Shown: positions 42,384 through 51,450 of the stretch, in pieces | Position numbering within the stretch: position 1 is the stretch's first letter | Layout: each line of letters begins with the position of its first letter | From: Litoribaculum gwangyangense | GTDB lineage: Bacteria > Bacteroidota > Bacteroidia > Flavobacteriales > Flavobacteriaceae | Length of the DNA stretch: 64,000 bases | Assembly (NCBI RefSeq): GCF_039543505.1 | Contig: NZ_BAABJW010000002.1 | Location: forward strand, 682,001 to 746,000 | Direction of reading: 5' to 3' | Notes under the pieces: generated by a model | Told to the model about the DNA's origin: nothing | Database searches by the model: none | Seen by the model: the letters and a program-made list of their open reading frames with translations, nothing else | Made by a program: the position numbers and the translations under genes

Positions 42384-42462
42384 TGTATTACTAGCTTAGT
42401 TTTTTCTTCAGAAAATTCTCGCCTAAAAAACCAAACCATTCTCACACAAATACGGTAAACGG
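42382..42462. repeat. Degenerate attC-like element, copy B (right of orphan gene pair)
   Basis: AATGTATTACTAGC near the left end and CACACAAATACGGTAAACGG at 42443-42462 correspond to the outer parts of copy A (GTGTATAATTAATTGC and CACAAAACCGTTAAACG). TTCTCGC near the centre is shared too. It closes the block of orphan genes that starts after copy C. Confidence 0.5.
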
Positions 42463-42479
42463 CAACAAGACAACTGTCG

Positions 42480-43691
42480 TCATTTCATTTTACCTGTGGA
42501 GCCCTGTTTACCTGGTGTTAACTCAAATACAAAATCGGGTTTTAAATCGGCTTCGGTGCGGTGCGATACAAATATGATGGCCGTTCGGGTTTCTCGGGCT
42601 ATTTTATTAACGAGGTTACAAAACAAGGCTGCATCGGCATCATCCAAGGCATTGGTGGGTTCGTCTAAAATTAATAACGGTGGACTTTTTACCATAGCAC
42701 GTGCTATTAAAACCAAGCGTTGGTGCCCCAGAGACAGCGAGGAAAAAGCTTGCTTTCTAACCTCAAACAGGCTTAAAACCTGCAACCATTGGTGGGCTAT
42801 CTTTATTTGGGCGTTGGTGGGTGTTTTATACAAACCAATGGAGTCAAAAAAACCAGAAACTATCATATTGCCAATGGCATCCAATCGGGCAAACCCCCGA
42901 ACCATATCCGCGGAAAAAAAGCCTATATTCTTTTTAATGTCCCAAACACTTTCACCACTTCCCTTTTTTATATCAAATAAGGTGATATCCTGTCCGTAAG
43001 CCTTTGGGTTATCCCCCGAAATTAAGGTTAACAAGGTGCTTTTCCCAGAACCATTGGGTCCCATTAATTGCCAAAACTCACCTGGTTTGATTTCCCAACA
43101 AATATCCCTTAAAATTGGCCTTTCGCCATACGATACCTGCACATTATGGAACTTTACCAAGGTGTTATAAGGATGCACCTCTTGATGAAGTGACGCGGGC
43201 AACGGGGCATCAAACTTCGAATTCCAGATTAGGCTTTCCATTTTAGTTTTGATAAGCGTTTCCCCATCAAAGCGATAAAGGGCTGTTATAAAAGGCAGAA
43301 TCTCTCTTTTTCTGTTGGTTATTTGAATAATGGGAATACGGGTACCTAATTGTGATACGGTATTGGCAATATCCTGTTGGGATGACGTGTCTAAATTTCC
43401 AAAGATATTATCGACTATTAGGTATTCTGGGTTTTGGGAAATGAGGTGTTGCAACAAAGCTTTTTTACGTTCGCCCTCTGAGGAATGAGACAAGCTATTT
43501 TTCTTTTCGGTAGTGATATCGAAAAGTCCGTGACGCCTTTCTTCATTTATAAACTTATCTAAGGTTATTTCAGAAAAAAAAGCCCCTTTTAATTGGGTAA
43601 GTTCGGTTATAAGGTGCCCAGACACTAAACGTTCGATAAGGGTTTCCTTATCATCGTTATTGGAGATATAAACCGCTATATGCTTTTGCAA
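42480..43691 (-). CDS. Tandem ABC ATPase with degenerate N-terminal half (ModF-like)
   Basis: A 403-residue soluble protein with two ABC ATPase halves. The C-terminal half (about 176-400) is complete, with Walker A GPNGSGKST (211-219), signature-like SLSLGHQR, Walker B LLILDEPTNALDD and an H-loop. The N-terminal half (1-150) keeps a signature (SHSSEGERK, 68-76) and Walker B (YLIVDNIFGNLD) but has no Walker A. A stop codon lies directly before the TTG start, so no upstream extension is possible. No membrane subunit is nearby. It may be regulatory, as in ModF/PhrA relatives. The kinase gene lies 20 nt upstream. Confidence 0.78.
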   Translation of the reverse strand: MQKHIAVYISNNDDKETLIERLVSGHLITELTQLKGAFFSEITLDKFINEERRHGLFDITTEKKNSLSHSSEGERKKALLQHLISQNPEYLIVDNIFGNLDTSSQQDIANTVSQLGTRIPIIQITNRKREILPFITALYRFDGETLIKTKMESLIWNSKFDAPLPASLHQEVHPYNTLVKFHNVQVSYGERPILRDICWEIKPGEFWQLMGPNGSGKSTLLTLISGDNPKAYGQDITLFDIKKGSGESVWDIKKNIGFFSADMVRGFARLDAIGNMIVSGFFDSIGLYKTPTNAQIKIAHQWLQVLSLFEVRKQAFSSLSLGHQRLVLIARAMVKSPPLLILDEPTNALDDADAALFCNLVNKIARETRTAIIFVSHRTEADLKPDFVFELTPGKQGSTGKMK

Positions 43692-43711
43692 TTATATATG
43701 TTTGATAAAAA

Positions 43712-44572
43712 CTATAAGCCTTTGGTATGAAAAGCCACCAGCCCATCAATGGGTCTACGCTCTATATTGCCCACAACGAATCCCATTTCGTTAGCAACCT
43801 CTCTAATTTGATCTTGTGAGAAGAACGCTATAGAGCCTGCGAAGTGAACAGGAACGGTTTTTAGTTCTTCTTTATATTGCATGATGTAGTTTTTCACAAA
43901 TATTCTGATACCACTTTTTATAAGTTCCAAAATATAATCAGAATCTTTGTTCAGAAACATAAATTCGGCAAAATTTGCCAAATAAGCATTAGGGTTGGGT
44001 TGCTTGTAGATGTTGTATTTGATGTAATCGGCTTCTAAATTAAATTTACTGCCAAAAGCCACCTTGATATTTTCTGGCATCAGGTTAAAATAATAATCCC
44101 TTATAAGTTGTTTTCCATAATAATTACCAGAGGCATCATCCATTAAAATATACCCCAGAGATTGGACACGTTGGTGTAATTTAGTGCCATCATAATAACT
44201 GCAATTAGAACCTGTTCCTAAAATACATACCACAGCGGCTTCGTCCACTCGACTGATGGTACCATAAACAGCTGCCATGGTATCTTCATCAACTTTTACT
44301 ATGGCGTTTGGAAATACCGTTGTAAGGGCTTCGAAAACGATTTCCTTACCTCGATCTGTACCACAACCTGCCCCATAGAAATAAATGTGGGTTGCAGAAC
44401 CACTATTTGTTTTTAAAATCTCATTTTTTAAAATAGTCTTTCTTAACTTTTTTTCAGTTAAGATTTCTGGGTTGAGCCCTTTGGTCCTTTGCTTTTCAAA
44501 AAGCTGTTTACCATTCGCATCTATAATTATCCAATCGGATTTTGTAGAACCACTATCAACAATTAAAATCAT
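43712..44572 (-). CDS. N-acetylglucosamine kinase-like ATPase (BadF/BadG family)
   Basis: A 286-residue ASKHA-fold kinase. The phosphate-1 loop VDSGSTKSDWIIID opens the protein and the second phosphate loop is GTGSNCSYY (about 120-128). DDASGNYYGKQLIRDY (about 148-163) matches the GlcNAc-kinase group, which phosphorylates N-acetylglucosamine released from cell-wall or chitin turnover. Cytoplasmic. A terminator lies between it and gap upstream. The 20-nt gap to the ABC protein downstream suggests cotranscription. Confidence 0.82.
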   Translation of the reverse strand: MILIVDSGSTKSDWIIIDANGKQLFEKQRTKGLNPEILTEKKLRKTILKNEILKTNSGSATHIYFYGAGCGTDRGKEIVFEALTTVFPNAIVKVDEDTMAAVYGTISRVDEAAVVCILGTGSNCSYYDGTKLHQRVQSLGYILMDDASGNYYGKQLIRDYYFNLMPENIKVAFGSKFNLEADYIKYNIYKQPNPNAYLANFAEFMFLNKDSDYILELIKSGIRIFVKNYIMQYKEELKTVPVHFAGSIAFFSQDQIREVANEMGFVVGNIERRPIDGLVAFHTKGL

Positions 44573-44581
44573 GAGTCTTTA

Positions 44582-44634
44582 AATAAAAAACTCCACAGAT
44601 GTTGTTGCTTCTTGTACAATAAATCTGTGGAGTT
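44582..44634 (-). terminator. Rho-independent terminator after gap
   Basis: A perfect 12-bp stem, AACTCCACAGAT (44589-44600) with ATCTGTGGAGTT (44623-44634), encloses a 22-nt loop. On the minus strand it is followed by a T-rich run (complement of 44582-44590). It ends the pfkA-gap transcript 23 nt after the gap stop. Confidence 0.8.
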
Positions 44635-44656
44635 GTTAATACTATATATCGTTAAA

Positions 44657-45661
44657 TTATATTTTACTTATGTGTTGTGCTAAATCAACCAATTTCGTTG
44701 AGTAACCAAACTCGTTGTCGTACCAAGATACTAATTTAAGGAAATTATCATTCAAAGCAATACTTGCCTCGGCATCAAAAATACTGGTCATTGGTTCTGA
44801 AACGAAATCTTGTGACACTACAGCTTCTTCCGTATAACCTAAAATACCTTTTAACGGGCCTTCTGAAGCTTTCTTTAAAGCAGCTTTAACTTCATCCCAT
44901 GAAGCTGATTTTTCAATTCTTACGGTTAAATCAACAACAGATACATCAGGAGTAGGTACTCTAAAAGCCATGCCCGTTAGTTTTCCATTTAATTCGGGAA
45001 TTACTTTACCTACTGCTTTTGCAGCCCCTGTAGAAGAAGGGATGATGTTGGCTAAGGCACTTCTGCCACCTCTCCAATCTTTTTTAGAAGGGCCATCAAC
45101 TGTCATTTGAGTAGCTGTTGTGGCGTGAACGGTGGTCATTAAACCTTCTACAATTCCGAAGTTATCATTTATAACTTTCGCTAATGGCGCCAAACAGTTG
45201 GTAGTACATGAAGCATTTGATACAATGGTATCAGCAGCCGTAATTTTATCATGATTTACACCCATAACAAACATAGGCGCATCTGCTGATGGTGCAGAAA
45301 TAGCTACTTTTTTAGCTCCAGCCTTAATATGTGCTTGTGCTTTTTCAAGGGTTGTGAAAATACCTGTACAATCTAAAACAATCTCTGCTCCAACAGCATC
45401 CCATTTTAAATCTTCAGGGTTGCGTTCCGCAGTAATTCTAATTTCATTACCATTAACCACCAAGTTTCCATTGCTAGCTATATCAACTGTACCATTAAAT
45501 CTTCCGTGTACTGAATCATATTTTAATAAATATGCTAGATGATCTACATCCAATAAATCGTTGATTCCTACTATTTCGATATCAGGTCTAGAAGCCGCTA
45601 CTCTAAAAGCGATTCTACCTATTCTTCCAAATCCGTTAATTCCTAATTTTAATTTTGACAT
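44657..45661 (-). CDS. gap: Glyceraldehyde-3-phosphate dehydrogenase
   Basis: A 334-residue glycolytic enzyme that oxidises and phosphorylates glyceraldehyde-3-phosphate with NAD+. The Rossmann motif GINGFGRIGR (about 7-16), the active-site SNASCTTNC (catalytic Cys near 150), THATTATQ-like loop (TVHATTATQ) and WYDNEFGYS at the C-terminus are all intact. It follows pfkA by 17 nt in one operon and is ended by a strong terminator. Confidence 0.97.
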   Translation of the reverse strand: MSKLKLGINGFGRIGRIAFRVAASRPDIEIVGINDLLDVDHLAYLLKYDSVHGRFNGTVDIASNGNLVVNGNEIRITAERNPEDLKWDAVGAEIVLDCTGIFTTLEKAQAHIKAGAKKVAISAPSADAPMFVMGVNHDKITAADTIVSNASCTTNCLAPLAKVINDNFGIVEGLMTTVHATTATQMTVDGPSKKDWRGGRSALANIIPSSTGAAKAVGKVIPELNGKLTGMAFRVPTPDVSVVDLTVRIEKSASWDEVKAALKKASEGPLKGILGYTEEAVVSQDFVSEPMTSIFDAEASIALNDNFLKLVSWYDNEFGYSTKLVDLAQHISKI

Positions 45662-45678
45662 AATGTTATTTGTAAATG

Positions 45679-46665
45679 TTAAGTGCTCATAATATCTGAG
45701 ACACGCAATAATTCTAAATTTATTTTTGTTTTTCCTTTGATAGCATTATCTAATGGTGTTAACTCCATTTTACTGTTCAATAAACCAACCATGAAATTGG
45801 TTTTACCTTCTAGTAAGGATTCAACAGCCTTTACTCCCATTCTACTGGCTAAAACACGATCGAAGCACGAAGGCGCTCCACCACGTTGCATATGACCCAA
45901 TACAGAAACTCGAACATCATAGCCCTCCATATTCTCGTCAACATAATCTTTTAACTGAAAAATATTTTTTCCTATTTTATCACCTTCCGCAACGATCACG
46001 ATACTTGATGATTTTCCAGACTTTCTACTTCGGTTAAGAGATTCCACCAACCTTTCTAACCCTAAATTTTCTTCAGGTATTAGAATTTCCTCAGCACCAC
46101 CTGCAATACCAGCATTTAAGGCAATATGGCCAACATCACGTCCCATCACCTCAACAAAGAACAATCTGTTATGAGAACTGGCTGTATCACGAATTTTATC
46201 TATGGCATCAACAACGGTATTTAAGGCCGTATCAAAACCAAGGGTATGTGTGGTTCCAACGATATCATTGTCAATGGTTCCGGGTATTCCCATAACTGGG
46301 AAACCGAATTCTTGGTTGAAAATAAGGGCTCCTGTAAACGATCCATCACCACCAATAACCACTAAACCATCCACATTGGCTTTCACTAAACTATCGTAAG
46401 CTTTTTGTCTTCCTTCTTTAGTTCTAAATTCTTTTGATCGTGCTGATTTTAAAATGGTTCCTCCTTTATTAATAATTCCACGAACGCTTCTAGCATTCAT
46501 TTCCTTAAAGTCACCTTCTATCAAACCTTCATAACCCCGATAAACTCCAATACAATCTATACTATGATACGCACAAGTTCTAACTACTGAACGTATGGCT
46601 GCATTCATGCCTGGGGAATCGCCTCCTGAGGTTAATACGGCAATTTTTTTTAAAGTTTTTGGCAT
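45679..46665 (-). CDS. pfkA: ATP-dependent 6-phosphofructokinase
   Basis: A 328-residue PfkA that makes fructose-1,6-bisphosphate. ATP and substrate sites appear as TSGGDSPGMNAAIRS (about 12-26), GGDGSFTGA (about 104-112), GIPGTIDNDIVGT (catalytic Asp pair) and VEVMGRDVGHIA. The glycine after GGDGS and overall length fit the bacterial ATP-dependent rather than the PPi-dependent group. First gene of a pfkA-gap pair. Confidence 0.97.
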   Translation of the reverse strand: MPKTLKKIAVLTSGGDSPGMNAAIRSVVRTCAYHSIDCIGVYRGYEGLIEGDFKEMNARSVRGIINKGGTILKSARSKEFRTKEGRQKAYDSLVKANVDGLVVIGGDGSFTGALIFNQEFGFPVMGIPGTIDNDIVGTTHTLGFDTALNTVVDAIDKIRDTASSHNRLFFVEVMGRDVGHIALNAGIAGGAEEILIPEENLGLERLVESLNRSRKSGKSSSIVIVAEGDKIGKNIFQLKDYVDENMEGYDVRVSVLGHMQRGGAPSCFDRVLASRMGVKAVESLLEGKTNFMVGLLNSKMELTPLDNAIKGKTKINLELLRVSDIMST

Positions 46666-46807
46666 TAATTAATTTAATTTATAATGTAAAATTAGTAAAC
46701 AAATAGTATATATCTATGGTATTTACAGTAATTTATAAAAGTTTTAAAACTACAACGTTTTAGTTAACAAAAAACTTATTTAATAAAAAAATAGGAGATT
46801 CTTTGTC

Positions 46808-49800
46808 TTATTTCTCAGAAGAGGACTTTACAGATATAAAATTTGGCAAGGCACTATTTTCCAAATCCTCGGTCGTTTCCTCGGTAAGTTCTTCCCTGTT
46901 TTCTGATTTTGTGAATAGTTTTTGAAGTAATTCCTTGAAGGTATCAAAATCAACATTATAAGAGAGACCAACACCTTGGGTGTAGCCAATTTGCTGGCCG
47001 AAGTTTTGTATACTATTTTCCCTATTGAATACTTTTGCAGTAAGGGTACCATCTTCATTTAAAAGAAAACTAATTTCTACGTCACCTGCAATAACAGTTT
47101 CTGTGGCGCCACCAACGGGCACCCCTACTCGACCATTAATAAGCACCCGGTCGCTTATTTGAGTTTGAATGGAAGCCACAAACCTATCATCCGTTTGGTA
47201 ATCGGGTCTGTTTTGTCCCGCTTCATAATTTATACCGATGTTAAGTTTGCTATTTTCACTAGTAAAAATGCCATTAATGATCCCGTTAAGTCGTTCAGCA
47301 ATGGTACCCGAGAAGTTCACCTCATTTAAACCTCTTGAGAAGGAGCCCGTGGAAATTAAATACAAAGCTTGGTTCTGTTTATCTTCATCAGATTCCAATC
47401 GATATTGAAGCTCCGATTTAATGGTAGAGCTGACATTAGGAAATTCAAACGTAAATTCAGGATCGGGTTGTTCTAAATTGCCCGTTAAAGCTATATTCAA
47501 CTCCACTGGAATGGTTCTATTTGTTGGATTATCCAGCAAGGGAGAAGGATTTGCCTGAGTTTTGTATATAGCTAACATATCAATTTCAGCCTCCAAAGGA
47601 TCCCCTTCCCAGTTTATGGTTCCACCAGGTTGCACAATAAATTCTTTTTGGATAATACCACCATAGGCAAAATTATAAACACCTTCAAACACTGCAAAAT
47701 CCCCCCACATATCAAATTTACCATTGGTATTGATTTCGACCAACAAACCACCACGACCACGCCCTTTTAAAGCGTGGCCCGTGTTTTTATCTATAATGAT
47801 TTCAACTTCGGCGTCTTCGGTGACATCTAATTCAAAATCTAGCTCCAATCCTTCTATTTCATTAAAAACAACTTGATTACCTTCTTTTCGAGCTTCTTTT
47901 TCCTCTTTGGTTATAAAATGAATGTATGAGTTGTCTCCAAAAGATTCCGAATCATTTAAAGGGATTTTAAATACCGTACCTCTTTTTGTTTCCCCCACTA
48001 CACTAATAACTAATTGTTCCGTAGGGCCATAAAGGCTGGCTTTTCCACCTATAAAACCTGTTCCATAATACAAGGATTCTTCTGTTTCCTTAGTGTCTAA
48101 AATCAATAATCGGGTAGCCGTGATATCTAATCCTAGGTTCCACTTTGAAAAATTAACATGACTTAAAGTGCCATTTAACTCCCCTTTTGAGTTGTGTTTA
48201 GTATCGGTTAATTTAACGTTGTTAAAAATAAATGATTGATTTTTAAGTGTTACAGAAGCTTTATTATTAAAACTGTAGTCGACATTGAGATATGGGATAC
48301 CCAAACCTGCTTTATTGAGGGTTAGGTTACCATTGATATCCGGTAGTTTTAAATCGCCAATAACTGTTACATCGCCAGTCATTTCGCCTCTGATATTACT
48401 TAAAACACCCTCTAAAAGTGGGTTCAATGGAAAGAGGTTAAACTTATTAAAATCTAAAAGCACATCAATTTCGGACTCCCTACCAGACACATAAATATCG
48501 CCTTTAGCACTAAATGATTTGGTATCATCATCCTTAATTGAAGCATCAACTTTATAGTTTGTAAGCGTTTCATTACCAGTAATGGTGGCATCAAAAGAAC
48601 CTAAAAGGAAATTATTTACTTTAAAATCATCAATAATAACGGTTGAATTTGGCAAATAATTGCCATTTTTCTGTAAGATATCAAGTTTACCATTAACGTT
48701 TCCCGCCAAAGATAGACTATCAATATCTGGGGTGATTTTAGCTAAATCTACGTTGGTGAAATTAAGTTTAATATCTTTTTGCGTAGAATCTCTTAAAAAG
48801 CCTGAGAGCCTTATCTCTTCGTTATTATGATTGATTTTAAACTTATCAATAGTAAATTTAGTGAGTTTTTTATCGAATGATATTTTATGAAATTTATCTT
48901 GTGCTTCATTTATATACCATTTACTGTTTTTTATAGTGACATCAGACTGTTTAAACCCAATAACCGATTCATTTTCCTTGTTTATAGTATGATAAAAACT
49001 TAGGTTAAAAATATCATTGTTGTTTTTTCCACCCTTAAATTCTGAACGCATAAACAAGGTGTCATTGACCGTAACATTAATTAGATTAAATTTTGATACA
49101 TTGTAATATTTGGTATTTAAGCTATCCATTTCAACATAGGTGTTAAATACCGGATTACTATTATCTACTTGCAATTCAATATTATCAGCAAAATAATCCA
49201 AAAGCTTGATTTTTGGCGAGCGAAAAGTGAGTTTAAATTTTTCTTCCTCGCTTTCAACCCTACCACGAATAAAGGTGTTTTTTCCGAGTTCCAAATCGGG
49301 ATAAATAACCTCAACAATTTTATTATAAATTTTAAAGTTGAAATCGATGCTCTGATTTTCTTTTACTTTGTTGGGTATATAATTGGTGTAAATATGCCCA
49401 ATGGAGTTCTCAAACAATTTCTTTAAATCTTTGAACCTGAAACGTCCTTTTAACTCGCCTTCGATAATATCGGGCGAATTAATTTCTATGAAACGGATAT
49501 CTTCCTCAAATCTAGAAGATATATAGAATTCATCGAAAAAATAGGTATCATTTTGATTTTTATAAACCGTATTTTGAAAAGCAATTCTTCCATAAGCATC
49601 GTCATAATTACTACTGTTCATATTCATTTTAACTTTACTCGAGAATACAGAAATACTGTCTTTCTTCACAAAGTTTAATGTATTTAAGTTAGCATAATCA
49701 ACAACCGCCTCAAAATCGTATTTCTTTATAGTTTCTGAGAAATCGACCAACCCATTAAAATTAAGCCTCAGATTAGGGTCGTTCACTATAAGGTTTCCAT

Positions 49801-51211
49801 CGAATATCTTGTTTTTTATGGTTCCTGCTACCTTAGTGCCTTTGTAATTATAATCATTGTATTCAATTTCAAAAATATCTCCCTTGACCTCGGTACTTAA
49901 AGTTTCGGCAACGAACCCTTTTCCGTTAACATCAAAATTCAAAGAACCCATACCTACTTTAGGGTCATTTAAGAAAGTTCCAAAATCAAATTGTTCAAAA
50001 ACGATATTTCCCTTGTAATTTGCGTTATCTATTTCATTGATTTTACTTATTTGGAGGTTGGAATCCACAAATCCTAAGTCGGTATCAATTTCAATATCGG
50101 CTATCACAGTTGAAGATGTTACTTGAGAATTTCCAACAATCGTAAATTTTCCCAATCTATCAAAAGATGTAGGGATGGCTTCCCCTAAAACATTGGGTAG
50201 AAGTGCTTTTAAATCTTTATATGTGGAAGTTAAATTTCTAAAACTCCCATTCATATAAAAATTATTTTCCTCCTTATTGAATAAGTTTTTAAAATTTATG
50301 TCGCCGTAAACCTGTGTTTTTGTACTGGTATTTAATTTTAAGTTATTTGTTTTTAAATCATTTAGAGTACCTGATAGATCTACACTAAATTGAGCGGTTT
50401 GGTCAAGCCCAAACTCATTATAAAACCTATTAAGCTCATTTAAAAACACATTAGAATCTTTAAAGCTGGCATGGATTTGCACCTTATCTGTGAAGTATTG
50501 CAAGTCTTCCCTGATATATGAAAATTTCAAATCACCATTTAACACTGAATTTGGAGTTTTTATTTGAAGATTGGCAAAAGTCATATCGGTTAATGTATAT
50601 GCGAAATCCGTCATCATATTTTTCACCTCCACGCCTCTACTATCTATAAAAGCTAATGTGTTTATTCTGGCACTTACATCACTTCCATTGATTAAAAAAT
50701 TAGTGGCATTAATGTTTAAATTCTCTAATTGAAGCACTTTGGGTGTTTCCCTATTTTCATCTGATAACATAAAAATGCTGTTGTAAATAGATACATCGCT
50801 GGATGATAAAAGGAAACTACTTTTTTCTTGTCTGGGGTTATCGTCTTCAAATTTTTCAACAAAAACATCGAGATTTGTTTGAGTTTCACCCTTATATGTT
50901 TTTATGTTAAAAAATAGTTTTTCTATATCGATATCTCCAAAATTTAATTTTCCGTTTACAAGATTATTTAAGTTGATGATAGAAGTGTTTAACTCCTTGA
51001 TGCTGATGAGCGTATCTTTTTTAAAATCCTCAATGTAAATTTCTTTAAGTTCTACATCACCATTTAACTGAAGACTTACTTTATTGATGTTAATGTTGGT
51101 TTTAAAATCTTCATTCAAGCGTTTTGTAACATAATTACCAATACCTGTTTGAACAAACGGAATAGAGAGTATCAGCACCAAAATGATGAACAGCATGAGT
51201 AAAATACCCAC
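46808..51211 (-). CDS. tamB: TamB-like translocation and assembly module protein (large)
   Basis: A 1467-residue envelope protein with an N-terminal membrane anchor (LLMLFIILVLILSIPFVQTG) and a long run of beta-strand repeats typical of AsmA/TamB proteins. The DUF490 domain occupies about residues 1080-1440 (for example KGRGRGGLLVEINTNGKFDMWG). Such proteins bridge inner and outer membranes for lipid transport or outer-membrane protein assembly. The first in-frame ATG/GTG/TTG is GTG at 51211. The open frame reaches back to a TAG near 51280 and encodes a basic stretch (KIIKKFFKILYKIV) that looks like a natural N-terminus, so a rare start codon upstream is possible. Confidence 0.88.
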   Translation of the reverse strand: MGILLMLFIILVLILSIPFVQTGIGNYVTKRLNEDFKTNININKVSLQLNGDVELKEIYIEDFKKDTLISIKELNTSIINLNNLVNGKLNFGDIDIEKLFFNIKTYKGETQTNLDVFVEKFEDDNPRQEKSSFLLSSSDVSIYNSIFMLSDENRETPKVLQLENLNINATNFLINGSDVSARINTLAFIDSRGVEVKNMMTDFAYTLTDMTFANLQIKTPNSVLNGDLKFSYIREDLQYFTDKVQIHASFKDSNVFLNELNRFYNEFGLDQTAQFSVDLSGTLNDLKTNNLKLNTSTKTQVYGDINFKNLFNKEENNFYMNGSFRNLTSTYKDLKALLPNVLGEAIPTSFDRLGKFTIVGNSQVTSSTVIADIEIDTDLGFVDSNLQISKINEIDNANYKGNIVFEQFDFGTFLNDPKVGMGSLNFDVNGKGFVAETLSTEVKGDIFEIEYNDYNYKGTKVAGTIKNKIFDGNLIVNDPNLRLNFNGLVDFSETIKKYDFEAVVDYANLNTLNFVKKDSISVFSSKVKMNMNSSNYDDAYGRIAFQNTVYKNQNDTYFFDEFYISSRFEEDIRFIEINSPDIIEGELKGRFRFKDLKKLFENSIGHIYTNYIPNKVKENQSIDFNFKIYNKIVEVIYPDLELGKNTFIRGRVESEEEKFKLTFRSPKIKLLDYFADNIELQVDNSNPVFNTYVEMDSLNTKYYNVSKFNLINVTVNDTLFMRSEFKGGKNNNDIFNLSFYHTINKENESVIGFKQSDVTIKNSKWYINEAQDKFHKISFDKKLTKFTIDKFKINHNNEEIRLSGFLRDSTQKDIKLNFTNVDLAKITPDIDSLSLAGNVNGKLDILQKNGNYLPNSTVIIDDFKVNNFLLGSFDATITGNETLTNYKVDASIKDDDTKSFSAKGDIYVSGRESEIDVLLDFNKFNLFPLNPLLEGVLSNIRGEMTGDVTVIGDLKLPDINGNLTLNKAGLGIPYLNVDYSFNNKASVTLKNQSFIFNNVKLTDTKHNSKGELNGTLSHVNFSKWNLGLDITATRLLILDTKETEESLYYGTGFIGGKASLYGPTEQLVISVVGETKRGTVFKIPLNDSESFGDNSYIHFITKEEKEARKEGNQVVFNEIEGLELDFELDVTEDAEVEIIIDKNTGHALKGRGRGGLLVEINTNGKFDMWGDFAVFEGVYNFAYGGIIQKEFIVQPGGTINWEGDPLEAEIDMLAIYKTQANPSPLLDNPTNRTIPVELNIALTGNLEQPDPEFTFEFPNVSSTIKSELQYRLESDEDKQNQALYLISTGSFSRGLNEVNFSGTIAERLNGIINGIFTSENSKLNIGINYEAGQNRPDYQTDDRFVASIQTQISDRVLINGRVGVPVGGATETVIAGDVEISFLLNEDGTLTAKVFNRENSIQNFGQQIGYTQGVGLSYNVDFDTFKELLQKLFTKSENREELTEETTEDLENSALPNFISVKSSSEK

Positions 51212-51368
51212 TATTTTGTATAGTATTTTAAAAAATTTCTTGATAATCTTTAAAGTTATGATTTTATTGAGAATAAACTACATTTCCTTAGCTCATTTAT
51301 ATTGTAAATTAAGGTCTAAGGTAAACTACATTAAACCAGATTACTCATGCATTAAAAAAATAAATGAG

Positions 51369-51376
51369 TAGTTTTG
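51369..51376 (+). promoter_or_regulatory. Putative -7 promoter element of tsaD
   Basis: TAGTTTTG matches TAnnTTTG in the 239-nt divergent gap between tamB and tsaD, 75 nt before the tsaD ATG. Confidence 0.36.
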
Positions 51377-51450
51377 CATTTACGAATAAATAGCGGTAAA
51401 GACGTTTATTTGTTTTCAAAATTAACAATTATTGTGCCTAATATTCATTA

